This document shows, piece after piece, positions 36,385 to 45,099 of a DNA stretch of 64,000 nucleotides. The notes below the pieces were generated by a model, which saw nothing but the letters and a program-made list of their open reading frames with translations, had not been told where the DNA came from and did no database searches. This stretch comes from Actinomadura citrea. Lineage in GTDB: Bacteria; Actinomycetota; Actinomycetes; Streptosporangiales; Streptosporangiaceae. A program made the translations under genes and the position numbers. The DNA lies in NCBI RefSeq assembly GCF_013409045.1, contig NZ_JACCBT010000001.1, forward strand, positions 7,294,669 to 7,358,668, given 5' to 3'. Within the stretch, counting starts at the first letter, position 1. Each line of letters begins with the position of its first letter.

Positions 36385-37575
36385 TTACTCCAATGGTGCG
36401 CGGGACGCATCGGCGGCACCGGATTTGTGCCGTCCCGACAAAGTGCGGCCCTTCCAGGTACCTCCCCGGCCGGCGCGGTGCCTGCGGGCGGAGTCGAGCG
36501 TCATCGCCGCGTACAGCAGGGCCACGAGCGGCAGGGCCGGGGCGCGCACGAGCGACAGGCCGTAGAAGCGCAGCATCGGCGCGTAGGTGACCGCCATGAG
36601 CGCCCAGGCGAGCGCGCCCGTCGCGAGGGCGGGCGCGCCGCCGGCCGGGCCCGCGATCAGGCCCGCGGCCGTCGCGGCGGGCGGGACCGCGTAGAGGAGC
36701 AGCAGGCCGGCGACGGTCCCGGCGAGCAGGGCGGGCGAGTAGCGCAGCTGGTGGTAGGCGCTGCGGGCGATCATCGCCCACAGGTCGGCGAGGCGGGGGT
36801 AGGGGCGGCGGCTGACGACGTCGCGGCTGAGATCGAGGCGGCAGCGCCCGCCCGCGCGCTTGACGAGCCGTCCCAGCGCCACGTCGTCGATCAGCGCGTC
36901 GTGGATCCGGGCGAGGCCGCCCGCCTCGACGAGGGCGGCGCGCCGGACGAGCATGCAGCCGCCCGCGGCGGCGGCCGTGCGCGCCCCGTCGCGGCCGACG
37001 CGGCGGAACGGGTAGAGCTGGGCGAAGAAGTACACGAAGGCGGGGACGACCACCCGCTCCCAGCCCGTGCGGGTGCTGAGCGTCGCCATCTGCGACAGCA
37101 GGTCGCGGTGTCCGGCCACGGCGGCGCGCACGAGCCCCTCCACGGTGCCGGGGGCGTAGGCGATGTCGGCGTCGGTGAAGAGGAGGAAGTCGGGTTCGCC
37201 CGCCGCCCGGACGCCCTCCGACATCGCCCACACCTTGCCCGCCCACCCCGGCGGGCGCTCCCCCGCGGGCACGATCGACAGGGCCGGGTCACCGTCCGCG
37301 AGGGAGGCGGCCGTCTCGGCGGTGCCGTCGCCGCTCCCGTCGTCGACCAGGATCACGCGGAAGGCGCCCGGATACCGCTGGGCGAGCAGCGTCGGGAGCG
37401 TCTCCGGGAGGACGGCTGCCTCGTCGCGGGCGGGGACGACGGCGACGACCCCTGGCCACGCGTCCGGTGCCGGTGCGTCGGGCAGGCCCGGTCCCGTCTT
37501 CCAGAAGCCGCCGTGCGCGAACGCCAGATACAGCCATCCGGCCAGCGCCGCGCATGCCAGGACGCCCACGACCAT
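36385..37575 (-). CDS. hpnB: HpnB-like family 2 glycosyltransferase
   Basis: 396 residues. Resembles the hopanoid-associated glycosyltransferase HpnB: N-terminal membrane helix, then GVVAVVPARDEAAVLPETL, VILVDDGSGDGTAE, the DxD-type FTDADIAYAPG, LYPFRRV, AAAAGGCMLVRRAALVEAGG (in parts), LIDDVALGRLVKRAGG, and three or four C-terminal helices with YHQLRYSPALLAGT. Acts at the cytoplasmic membrane. No squalene-hopene cyclase or other hpn genes are in the window, so the sugar acceptor is not certain. Start ATG 37573-37575. Divergent from hsdM. Confidence 0.82.
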   Translation of the reverse strand: MVVGVLACAALAGWLYLAFAHGGFWKTGPGLPDAPAPDAWPGVVAVVPARDEAAVLPETLPTLLAQRYPGAFRVILVDDGSGDGTAETAASLADGDPALSIVPAGERPPGWAGKVWAMSEGVRAAGEPDFLLFTDADIAYAPGTVEGLVRAAVAGHRDLLSQMATLSTRTGWERVVVPAFVYFFAQLYPFRRVGRDGARTAAAAGGCMLVRRAALVEAGGLARIHDALIDDVALGRLVKRAGGRCRLDLSRDVVSRRPYPRLADLWAMIARSAYHQLRYSPALLAGTVAGLLLLYAVPPAATAAGLIAGPAGGAPALATGALAWALMAVTYAPMLRFYGLSLVRAPALPLVALLYAAMTLDSARRHRAGRGGTWKGRTLSGRHKSGAADASRAPLE

Positions 37576-37662
37576 CACGGTCCGCAGCCTCGCACCGCAC
37601 CCGCTCCCCGTCCACGAACGGCGTCCCGCCAGCGTGGCGGGCCGGACGCTAGAGTCACGCGG

Positions 37663-39066
37663 ATGGACGATGTCCTCTGGAAAGACGATGTCCTCTGGAA
37701 GGCCGCCGACAAGCTGCGCGGATCCGTCGACGCGGCGCAGTACAGGGACTTCGTCCTCGGGCTCGTGTTCCTCAAGTACGTGTCCGACTCGTCCGGTGAG
37801 GGGGCTTTCCGGGTCCCGGACGGGGCGCGGTGGGCGGACCTCTCCCCCGCCGCCGGGGGCATCGGTGAGCGGGTCGACGCGGCGATGGGCGCCGTCATGC
37901 GCGCCAACCCGTCGCTCGACGGCGTCCTCCCGCAGATCTTCACCCGGGTGGACCAGCGGCGTCTCGGCGGGCTGGTCGAGCTGATCGGCCAGGTGCGGTT
38001 CGGGGCGGAGGTCGGGGCGCGGCCCGCGCGGGACGTCCTCGGCGAGGTCTACGAGTACTTCCTGGAGAAGTTCGCGCGGGCCGAGGGCAGGCGCGGCGGC
38101 GAGTTCTACACGCCGGCCGGCGTGGTCCGGCTGCTGGTGGAGGTCCTGGAGCCGTTCCGGGGACGGGTGTACGACCCCTGCTGCGGCTCCGGCGGCATGT
38201 TCGTCCAGGCGGAGAGGTTCGTCCTGAGCCATCGGGGGCGGCCGGACGACATAGCGGTGTACGGGCAGGAGGCGAACGAGCGGACGTGGCGGCTGGCCAG
38301 GATGAACCTGGCCGTCCACGAGATCGCGGGCGACGTCCGCCGCTCCGACGCCTTCTACGAGGACGCGCATCCGGAGCTCGCCGCCGACCACGTGCTCGCC
38401 AACCCGCCGTTCAACATGTCGGACTGGTACCGGGATCCCGGCGACCCGCGCTGGCGCTACGGCCTCCCGCCCGCGGGGAACGCCAACTTCGCCTGGATCC
38501 AGCACATCGTGGCCAAGCTCGGGCCGCAGGGCCGCGCGGGCGTCGTCATGGCGAACGGCTCGATGTCGTCCCGGCAGTCGGGCGAGGGGGAGATCCGCGC
38601 GGCGCTCGTGGAGGCCGATCTCGTCTCGTGCGTCGTCGCGCTGCCGGACCGGCTCTTCCGCACCACCCCGATCCCCGCCTGCCTCTGGTTCTTCGACAGG
38701 CGCAAGAGCGTCCCGGGCGAGGTCCTGTTCGTCGACGCCCGGGACATGGGGACGATGGTCGACCGCACCGAGCGGATCCTCACCGCCGACGACGTCGCGC
38801 GGATCGCCGGCGCGTACCGGGCGTGGCGCGACCGCGGCCATTCCGACGTCCCCGGCTTCTCCCACGCGGCGGGACTGGACGAGATCAGGTCGCATGACCA
38901 CGTCCTCACACCGGGACGCTACGTCGGGGCCGCCGAGGCGGATCGCGGCGACGAGCCCGCCGCCGACCGCGTGGAGCGGCTCGCCAAGGAGCTCCTCACG
39001 CATCTGGAGGAGTCGGCGCGCCTCGACCAGGTCGTCAGGGACGAGCTGGGACGGTTCAGTGGCTGA
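37663..39066 (+). CDS. hsdM: type I restriction-modification methylase subunit
   Basis: 467 residues. N6-adenine DNA methyltransferase subunit. The HsdM N-terminal helical domain (LWKAADKLRGSVDAAQYR, VLGLVFLKYVSD) is followed by GGEFYTPAGVVRLLVE, motif I DPCCGSGGMF, motif IV NPPFNMSDW and AGVVMANGSMSS. Somewhat short but complete. Start ATG 37663; the first codons contain an exact-frame tandem 18-bp duplication giving DDVLWK twice. The specificity gene follows 14 bases later. No HsdR lies in the window on either side, so it may only methylate, or its nuclease is elsewhere. Confidence 0.95.
   Translation: MDDVLWKDDVLWKAADKLRGSVDAAQYRDFVLGLVFLKYVSDSSGEGAFRVPDGARWADLSPAAGGIGERVDAAMGAVMRANPSLDGVLPQIFTRVDQRRLGGLVELIGQVRFGAEVGARPARDVLGEVYEYFLEKFARAEGRRGGEFYTPAGVVRLLVEVLEPFRGRVYDPCCGSGGMFVQAERFVLSHRGRPDDIAVYGQEANERTWRLARMNLAVHEIAGDVRRSDAFYEDAHPELAADHVLANPPFNMSDWYRDPGDPRWRYGLPPAGNANFAWIQHIVAKLGPQGRAGVVMANGSMSSRQSGEGEIRAALVEADLVSCVVALPDRLFRTTPIPACLWFFDRRKSVPGEVLFVDARDMGTMVDRTERILTADDVARIAGAYRAWRDRGHSDVPGFSHAAGLDEIRSHDHVLTPGRYVGAAEADRGDEPAADRVERLAKELLTHLEESARLDQVVRDELGRFSG
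37666..37701 (+). repeat. 18-bp tandem duplication at hsdM start
   Basis: GACGATGTCCTCTGGAAA followed at once by GACGATGTCCTCTGGAAG (17 of 18 identical), coding DDVLWK twice just after the ATG. Other HsdM proteins have the LWKAADKLRG segment once. Confidence 0.9.
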
Positions 39067-39080
39067 GCCGGGGCGTCCTG

Positions 39081-40118
39081 ATGGCTGACGTGGCGCTGGG
39101 CGAACTCGTCACGTTCTCGAACGGCCGATCGCGTCCCGCCGCGGGCACCCGCTACCGGACCTTCGGCGCCAACGGGGTCATCGGGACGTCCGGCGGGTTC
39201 AACGCCGGGCCGGGTTCCACCATCGTGGGACGCGTCGGGAGTTTCTGCGGCACCGTCCACTACAGCCCCGACCCGTGCTGGGCCACCGACAACGCCATCA
39301 TCGCCACGGCCAAGGACGGAGTGAACGCGCGCTACGTCCACTACCTGCTCAAGCGGCTCGGCCTGAACAGGTACCGCATCGGCTCGGGGCAGCCGCTCCT
39401 CACCCACGCGATCCTGAGCGGCCTCACCGCCCCGCGCCTGAGCCGGGCGGAGCAGGACGCGGCGGCGTCCGTTCTGGGGGCGCTCGACGACAAGATCGAA
39501 GTGAACGGGCGCATCGCGGCCTGCGGCGACGCGCTGGTCCGCGCCCGCTACGACGAGTCGGCGTCCACGGCCGCGTCCGTCATGCCGATCGGCGAGCTCG
39601 GGGACCTGGTGCGCCGCAACGTCCCGCCGCAGCGGATCGGGCGGGACGAGAACTACATCGCCCTGGAGCACATGCCGAAGCGGCACATGTGGCTCTCGAC
39701 CTGGACCGACGCGTCCGGAGCCACCAGCGCGAAACGGCGCTTCGCGGCCGGAGACGTCCTGTTCGGCAAGCTCAGGCCCGCCTTCCACAAGGTGGGGCTC
39801 GCCTTCGTGGACGGCGTCGCCTCGACCGACATCCTCGTCGTCCGCCCGCGGGACGCCGCCCGCCGGGGGTGGCTCCTCGCCGCCCTGGCGAGCGACGACG
39901 TGGTGGCCCACGCCTGCGCCGTCGGCGACGGCACGCGGATGCCGCGCGCCAGGTGGCAGGACATCGCCGCCTTCACGGTCCCCTGGCCCGGCGACGCCGC
40001 CGTCCGCTCGTTCGGCGGTCTCGCCACCGCGCTGGCGCGCCGGGTGGAGGCCGCCACGGCGGAGAGCGCGGCCCTCGCGGAGCTCCGCGACACCCTCCTG
40101 CCGGAACTGATCCCCTGA
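39081..40118 (+). CDS. hsdS: type I restriction-modification specificity subunit
   Basis: 345 residues. Two target-recognition domains, each followed by a helical spacer. TRD1 about 1-120 (VALGELVTFSNGRSRP, FGANGVIGTSGGF, TDNAIIATAKD, RLSRAEQDAAASVLGALDDKI in parts); TRD2 about 165-290 (PIGELGDLVRRNVPP, ENYIALEHMPKRHMWL, GDVLFGKLRPAFHKVGLAF). Ends in a second spacer helix with LAELRDTLLPELI. Determines which DNA sequence HsdM methylates. Somewhat short for a two-TRD HsdS but complete. Start ATG 39081; coupled to hsdM. Confidence 0.93.
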   Translation: MADVALGELVTFSNGRSRPAAGTRYRTFGANGVIGTSGGFNAGPGSTIVGRVGSFCGTVHYSPDPCWATDNAIIATAKDGVNARYVHYLLKRLGLNRYRIGSGQPLLTHAILSGLTAPRLSRAEQDAAASVLGALDDKIEVNGRIAACGDALVRARYDESASTAASVMPIGELGDLVRRNVPPQRIGRDENYIALEHMPKRHMWLSTWTDASGATSAKRRFAAGDVLFGKLRPAFHKVGLAFVDGVASTDILVVRPRDAARRGWLLAALASDDVVAHACAVGDGTRMPRARWQDIAAFTVPWPGDAAVRSFGGLATALARRVEAATAESAALAELRDTLLPELIP

Positions 40119-40158
40119 ACGCGCGCCCGCGCCGTCGAACAGGCGGCATCATCGGAGA

Positions 40159-40956
40159 GTGGACTATCTCCTGGACAACCGGCAGGTCGAGGCGGGCGCC
40201 CGCTTCGAGGCGATCTCGGAACTGTTCAACCCGTGGACGTTCCGCCACATGGACGACGCGGGCCTCGGCCAGGGATGGCGCGTCTGGGAGGTCGGCGCCG
40301 GCGGGCCGTCCGTGCCGTCCTGGATCGCCGGCCGCGTCGGGGCCGCCGGCCGCGTGCTGGCGACCGACATCGACGTGTCGTGGCTGGCGGACGCACCGGA
40401 ACTCGCCGGTGCCCCGGTGGAGGTCCGGCGCCACGACCTCGTGCGCGACGACCCGCCCGAGGGGCCCTTCGACCTGGTCCACGCCCGGCTGGTGCTGGTC
40501 CACCTCGCCGACCGCGACCGGGCCCTCCAGACGATGGTCGACGCCCTGCGGCCCGGCGGCGTCCTGCTCGTCGAGGACGCCGACCCGGGGCTCCAGCCGC
40601 TGGCCTGCCCCGACGAGCGCGGTCCGGACGAACGCCTCGCCAACGCCGTCCGGCGCGGCTTCCGCGCGCTGCTCGCCGAGCGCGGCGCCGACCTCGCCTA
40701 CGGCCGCAGGCTCCCCCGGCTCCTGCGCGACGCCGGGCTGGACGACGTGCGCGCCGACGCGTTCTTCCCCCTCTCGGCTCCGGCCTGCGGCGTCCTGGAG
40801 ACCGCGTCCGTCCTCCAGGTGCGCGAGCGGCTCATCGAGGGCGGGCACGCCACCGCCGAGGAGATCCGCCACCTGCTGGCCGTCATCGCCGCGGGGCGCC
40901 TCGACCTCACCCTCGCGCCGCTGATCTCCGTCTGGGGCCGCAGGCCAGGCGGCTGA
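40159..40956 (+). CDS. class I SAM-dependent methyltransferase
   Basis: 265 residues. Motif I appears as VWEVGAGGPSVPSWIA, unusual in having Pro-Ser after GAGG, then LATDIDVSWL, the late FDLVHARLVLVHLADRD and LRPGGVLLVEDADP. Small-molecule type, substrate unknown. Start GTG 40159 after CGGAGA. Lies 40 bases after hsdS on the same strand, but the spacing and family suggest no link to DNA modification. Followed by hairpins at 40977-41012. Confidence 0.88.
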   Translation: MDYLLDNRQVEAGARFEAISELFNPWTFRHMDDAGLGQGWRVWEVGAGGPSVPSWIAGRVGAAGRVLATDIDVSWLADAPELAGAPVEVRRHDLVRDDPPEGPFDLVHARLVLVHLADRDRALQTMVDALRPGGVLLVEDADPGLQPLACPDERGPDERLANAVRRGFRALLAERGADLAYGRRLPRLLRDAGLDDVRADAFFPLSAPACGVLETASVLQVRERLIEGGHATAEEIRHLLAVIAAGRLDLTLAPLISVWGRRPGG

Positions 40957-40976
40957 CCTCCGGCCGGTTTGCGGAT

Positions 40977-41012
40977 CCGGTCCAGGACCGGTAAGGCGCC
41001 GCCATGTGGCGG
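40977..41012. terminator. two short hairpins after the methyltransferase gene
   Basis: CCGGTCC-A-GGACCGG (40977-40991) and CCGCCA-TG-TGGCGG (40999-41012), both perfect. No T-run follows; they may end transcription or be operators for the next unit. The remaining bases up to 41198 hold no gene I can support. Confidence 0.35.
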
Positions 41013-41198
41013 ATCTTGGACGGCGTGTGACCTCCCGCAGGGTGCGGCAGGGCCCTTGCATGCGCGCAAGCGTTGGTGACTGGCCCGAGGTGGCTGCGTA
41101 AGAGTGTGTGTTGTTTCACTTCCACGTCCGACATCGACTTGGCCGAGAAGCACATGTTCGCTTACAGCCCGACACGGAGACGTGAAGCCGACATCGCC

Positions 41199-41723
41199 AT
41201 GAACGCATCAGACACATGGTCCGGGGCGCCCGTGCTGGTGCCCGCCCCCGCTCCCTCGCTGGAAGTCGGGATCCCGTCCGCCTGGAACCACAACGGCAAG
41301 TCCTCGGGGCGCCTCATCGGCGAGATCGACCTCGCCGCCACCCCGCCCGCCGTGCGGCTCGGCCGCTCCTACGTCCGCGAGCTCGTCGGGCAGCACTTCG
41401 GCGCCGACCGGTCCGAGCTCGGCGATTTGGAACTGCTGACCAGCGAGGCCATGACCAACTCGGTGCTGCACGCGCGGCCGCGCCGGGACGGGACGATCAC
41501 TCTGACCGTGCTGCACGTCGACCGGTACGTGCGGGTCGAGATCACCGACGGCGGCGCCGCCCACGGGCCGCCCCGGGTGGTGGACGATGCGCTGCCGACC
41601 GGCGGGCGCGGGCTCACCCTGATGAAGGCCCTCGCCACCGACTACGGCACCTGCCGCGGCAAGAGCGGGACCTCCACCTTCTGGTTCGGCGTCGGCGTCC
41701 GGGACGGATGGCGGCTGCCGTGA
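41199..41723 (+). CDS. RsbW-like GHKL ATPase domain protein
   Basis: 174 residues. A leader of about 40 residues, then a Bergerat ATPase: GRSYVRELVGQHF, N-box ELLTSEAMTNSVLHA, G1 EITDGGAAHGPP, G2 GGRGLTLMKALA. The ATP-binding motifs look intact. Family members act as anti-sigma factor kinases, mostly of unknown partner. Start ATG 41199; an in-frame ATG (MFAYSPTRRRE) upstream is possible. Overlaps the next gene (GTGA), a DUF574 methyltransferase, a common neighbour in actinomycetes. Confidence 0.88.
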   Translation: MNASDTWSGAPVLVPAPAPSLEVGIPSAWNHNGKSSGRLIGEIDLAATPPAVRLGRSYVRELVGQHFGADRSELGDLELLTSEAMTNSVLHARPRRDGTITLTVLHVDRYVRVEITDGGAAHGPPRVVDDALPTGGRGLTLMKALATDYGTCRGKSGTSTFWFGVGVRDGWRLP

Positions 41724-42544
41724 CCTCCGGGGCGGCGCTGACCCCGACCCGCCGGGCCGACCCGTCCCCTCCCGGGGGCGGGCCCGCGCTCAGCACGACG
41801 TCGGCCAGCGTCGCCCGCATGTGCAACTACCTCCTCGGCGGCAAGGACAACTACGCCGCGGACCGCGAGTCCGCCGAGCGTGCGCTGCGCAGCTGCCCGT
41901 CGGTGCTGCGGCTCGTCCAGGCGAACAGGGGCTTCCTGGACCACGCCGCCGCACTGCTCGCCGGGGAGGCGGGACTGCGGCAGTTCGTCGACGTCGGCTG
42001 CGGGCTGCCGACCGCCGAGAACCTCGGCGACCTCGTCCGGCGGACCGACCCGGACTGCCGCGTCGCCTACGTCGACAACGACGCGATGGTGCTCACGCAC
42101 GCGCGCGCACTGCTCGCCGTGGACGCCGGCACCGGCGCCTTCGCCGGGGACGTCCGCGACCCGGCCGCCCTGCTCGCCGAGCCCGGCCTGCGCCGCCTGA
42201 TCGACCTCTCCGAGCCCGTCGCGGTGTTCCTGCTCGGCGTCCTGGACTTCGTTCCCGACGAGGACGACCCGGCCGGGATCGTCGCCGCGCTCGCCGCGGG
42301 CCTCGCCCCCGGCAGCCATGTGGTGATCAGCCACGCCGAGCGGTCGCCGGAACTGGACCCGGTCTCCGGGCCGTGCGAGGGCGTCGACACCCCGTTCCGG
42401 CCGCGGAGCGCGGACGAGATCGCCCGCATCTGCGCGAGCCTGCGGATGCTCGACCCCTACCCGGCCCGGCTGCCGGGGCCCGCCCCCCTGACCGACCTGC
42501 GCCCGCTGCCGCTCATCGGCTGCGTCGGGCGCGTACCGGGGTGA
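41720..42544 (+). CDS. DUF574-type SAM-dependent methyltransferase
   Basis: 274 residues. Carries the unmistakable start of this actinomycete family: ARMCNYLLGGKDNYAADR, then QANRGFLDHAAALLAGEAGLRQFVDVGCGLPT (in parts) as motif I, RVAYVDNDAMVLTHARALL, and the ending TDLRPLPLIGCVGR. Such genes occur in dozens per genome next to regulators; their substrates are not known. Start GTG 41720 overlaps the ATPase stop; ATG 41708 is the alternative. Confidence 0.93.
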   Translation: MTSGAALTPTRRADPSPPGGGPALSTTSASVARMCNYLLGGKDNYAADRESAERALRSCPSVLRLVQANRGFLDHAAALLAGEAGLRQFVDVGCGLPTAENLGDLVRRTDPDCRVAYVDNDAMVLTHARALLAVDAGTGAFAGDVRDPAALLAEPGLRRLIDLSEPVAVFLLGVLDFVPDEDDPAGIVAALAAGLAPGSHVVISHAERSPELDPVSGPCEGVDTPFRPRSADEIARICASLRMLDPYPARLPGPAPLTDLRPLPLIGCVGRVPG

Positions 42545-42656
42545 CGACGGCATGTCCCCCGCGGTACTCGCCGAGACTTCTGTCGATCGTCCGTCCCCCG
42601 CCCGCGGTGCTTCGCTACCATCGAACCGCCAGCAACTGCCACATCTAGGGCGAGTG

Positions 42657-43703
42657 ATGACAGCGGACGGCGAGCCGAAGTCTCTCTCCGACATCACCAG
42701 GGACATGGGACTCAACATGTCCGACGTGGCGGCCTTCTCCGGACTCGACGAGAGCACGATCTTCCGGTTGTGGGACAACGCGGAATGGCTCGACCGGGTC
42801 AGCGGGCGGTCGCTGCAGAGCCTCATGTCGTCCGTGCCGGGAATCGCCGAGTACTCGATGGCGCACGCCGTCCGGAAAAGGCGCGACGGGCTCGTCGCCG
42901 ACCTGCACGGCCAGGGGCTCACCGTCGATCTGGAGGCACTGCAGAACTCGTCCGTCGCGCAGCAGCACCTGCTGAACGCGCTGGAGGCCGGGCTGCACAT
43001 CATGCGCGGCCAGGCGACGCAGAAGACGTCCTCGTTCATCGCCCGTTTCTGGGGGCGCGAGCAGGACACCGCACTGGAGGCGCTCTATTCCACCGAGGCC
43101 GGCCACGGCCTCCTGAGGGACCCCCAGAAGCTCTTCGACTCGTCCATCGACCTGGCCCCGCGGCTGAACCGCAAGACCTACTCGTTCCATTCGATCCTCG
43201 CGCTCAACATCCTCACGCACCAGGTCAGCAAGGTGACCGGGGCACTGGAGGCCGACCTCGGCTTCGAGGTGCCCGGGCGGCAGACCGCCTTCATGATGCG
43301 CGGCGTGGTGATGGGCTCGCTGATCAGCTCGAACGACTTCGACCTGGCCGAGCGCTACCGCCAGGAACTCGACGCGACGCCCGTCTACGCGGCGCTTGAG
43401 GAATGGTCGTTCCCCACCTATACGCGAGACAGCCGGATCAGCAGCGACTTCACCCTTCCGAGCTCCCTGTCGCTGCGCAACACGGCCACCGAGGTGCTCC
43501 GCGAGATCGCGGTCTACAACGACGCCTACCTCTACTACCTGGTGTCGACGTACATTCCGCTGGCGCTCAAACGCGATCCGGCGTTCGGCGGAAAGCTCCC
43601 CGAGTTGATCCAGGCGCTGGAACTGCGCGGGGTCGACTGCCGGGACAGAAGGATCAGACAGACCTGCAACACGCTGGTGCGGCGGCTCAAGGGCCTTGCC
43701 TGA
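42657..43703 (+). CDS. possible HTH-type regulator of unknown family
   Basis: 348 residues, family not recognised. The opening LSDITRDMGLNMSDVAAFSGLDESTIFRLWDN, in parts, resembles a LacI/XRE-type helix-turn-helix (DVAxxSGLxxSTxxR), followed by VSGRSLQSLMSS. The remaining 280 residues are helical and soluble, with SSFIARFWGRE and RNTATEVLREIAVYNDAYLYYLVSTYIPLALKRD in parts; no enzyme motif. No signal or membrane segment. Start ATG 42657 with AGGG six to nine bases upstream. A methyltransferase gene starts 26 bases after its stop, probably in the same transcript. Confidence 0.6.
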   Translation: MTADGEPKSLSDITRDMGLNMSDVAAFSGLDESTIFRLWDNAEWLDRVSGRSLQSLMSSVPGIAEYSMAHAVRKRRDGLVADLHGQGLTVDLEALQNSSVAQQHLLNALEAGLHIMRGQATQKTSSFIARFWGREQDTALEALYSTEAGHGLLRDPQKLFDSSIDLAPRLNRKTYSFHSILALNILTHQVSKVTGALEADLGFEVPGRQTAFMMRGVVMGSLISSNDFDLAERYRQELDATPVYAALEEWSFPTYTRDSRISSDFTLPSSLSLRNTATEVLREIAVYNDAYLYYLVSTYIPLALKRDPAFGGKLPELIQALELRGVDCRDRRIRQTCNTLVRRLKGLA

Positions 43704-43729
43704 GCCAGGCCTTGGAGAATGGGGAGCCG

Positions 43730-44491
43730 GTGGAGGACACGGCGCAAGCCATCGCGAAACTGACGCGCGCGCGATGGGAGGCGAACGCGCAGTACTGGGT
43801 CAAGGTCATCAGGGAGCGCCGCGACCGGTACCGGACCGAACTGACCGACGCCGCCGTCCTGGAGGCCGTCGGCGACTGCGCCGGCCAGAGCGTCCTGGAC
43901 GCCGGATGCGGCGAGGGCTACCTGTCGCGCAGGCTCGCCGCCATGGGCGCCGAGGTCACGGGCGTCGACGCGGCGCAGGGCCTGATCGACGCGGCCTCGG
44001 CGCACCCGGCGCAGGAGGGCAAGGCCACGTTCACCCGCGCCAGCGTCGAGGACCTGCCGCTGGAGGACGACCGGTTCGACCTCGTCCTGTGCAACCACCT
44101 GTTCAGCCACCTTCAGGACCCGACCCGCGCCATCGGCGAGTTCTCGCGCGTCCTGCGCAGCGGCGGCCGGCTGGTCCTGCTGACGCTGCACCCCTGCTTC
44201 TACGTGGAGAACGCCGAGCAGGGCGCGGCGAGCAGCGTCCCGGCGTCGCAGTACTTCACCCCGCGCGGGATCGACCAGCGGTTCATGGTGGACGGCCTGG
44301 AATCCCCTTCGATGATCACAAGCTGGCTCCGGCCGCTGGAGTACTACGCTGGAACGCTCCGAGACGCCGGATTCGTCATCGCGGACCTGCGCGAGCCGCA
44401 CCCGACGGATGAGCAGCTGCGGGACGACCCGTGGTGGCGCAAGGGCTTCCCCACGGCCATGTTCATGCTCTTGATCGCGGAGCGCCGTTAG
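43730..44491 (+). CDS. class I SAM-dependent methyltransferase
   Basis: 253 residues. Helical lead (RWEANAQYWVKVIRERRDRYR in parts), motif I VLDAGCGEGYLSRRLA, post-I VTGVDAAQGLIDAA, DLPLEDDRFDLVLCNHLFSH (in parts) and RVLRSGGRLVLLTLHPCFY. The WEANAQYWVKVIRE lead and HPCF ending are shared with a group of streptomycete natural-product or tRNA-like methyltransferases; substrate unknown. Start GTG 43730 after GGGGAG; TTG 43712 is possible. Coupled to the HTH-like gene. Confidence 0.9.
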   Translation: MEDTAQAIAKLTRARWEANAQYWVKVIRERRDRYRTELTDAAVLEAVGDCAGQSVLDAGCGEGYLSRRLAAMGAEVTGVDAAQGLIDAASAHPAQEGKATFTRASVEDLPLEDDRFDLVLCNHLFSHLQDPTRAIGEFSRVLRSGGRLVLLTLHPCFYVENAEQGAASSVPASQYFTPRGIDQRFMVDGLESPSMITSWLRPLEYYAGTLRDAGFVIADLREPHPTDEQLRDDPWWRKGFPTAMFMLLIAERR

Positions 44492-44500
44492 AGTCGTCCC

Positions 44501-45082
44501 ATGGAGGACGTGCCGGCGGAATTAACGGGGCATCCGGACAGGCTCCGGTGGAACGAGAAGTACGCGGATTCGTCCGGATCGTCGCGGGCCCACCCGCTCG
44601 CGGAGCGGGCGCTGTCGCTCGGGATGCCGGACGGCGGAGTGCTCGACCTGGCGTCGGGACCGTCCGGCAGCGCCCTGCTGGCCGCCTGGACGGGACGCCG
44701 TGTGACGGCCGTGGACATCTCCGAGATCGCCCTCGCGCGGCTCGCCGCGGAGGCCCGGCGGCGCGGGCTCGGCCCGCTGGTCACGCTCGTCCAGGCCGAC
44801 CTCGGCGCCTGGCGGCCGGGCCCGGACCGGTTCGCGCTCGTCCTGTGCACCGGGTTCTGGGACCGCGCCGTGTTCGAGCGCGCGGCCGGCGCCGTCCTGC
44901 CCGGCGGCCTGCTGGCCTGGGAGGCCTTCACCGAGGCCGCGCGCCGGGGCCGGCCGCGCCTGCCCGCCGAATGGTGCCTCAAGCCCGGTGAGCCCGTCTC
45001 GCTCCTGCCGGCCGGCTTCACCGTCCTCGACCAGTACGACGAAGGCGGCAAGCGCCGCTTCCTCGCCCGCCACGACGGCTAG
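44501..45082 (+). CDS. class I SAM-dependent methyltransferase (TehB-like size)
   Basis: 193 residues. Lead DRLRWNEKYAD is typical of small TehB/thiopurine-type enzymes. Motif I VLDLASGPSGSALLAA has Ser-Gly-Pro in place of GCGxG; then RVTAVDISEIALARLA, LVQADLGAWRPGPDRFALVLC in parts, and LPGGLLAWEAFT. Substrate unknown. Starts 9 bases after the previous methyltransferase, so probably the last gene of the plus-strand run. The DNA after it ends in a hairpin that serves the opposite strand. Confidence 0.88.
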   Translation: MEDVPAELTGHPDRLRWNEKYADSSGSSRAHPLAERALSLGMPDGGVLDLASGPSGSALLAAWTGRRVTAVDISEIALARLAAEARRRGLGPLVTLVQADLGAWRPGPDRFALVLCTGFWDRAVFERAAGAVLPGGLLAWEAFTEAARRGRPRLPAEWCLKPGEPVSLLPAGFTVLDQYDEGGKRRFLARHDG

Positions 45083-45099
45083 CGCCCCGGGCCGGGCCG

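Noticed and set aside
36385..39003. 872-codon minus-strand frame joining the hpnB-like gene to sequence opposite hsdM
   Set aside because: Only its last 396 codons look like a protein; the rest is antisense to hsdM, so the ATG at 37575 was used.
37663..45082. A complete defence island (restriction, BREX, Pgl)
   Set aside because: No nuclease, helicase, PglX/PglZ or HsdR gene is present; the further methyltransferases look like small-molecule types.
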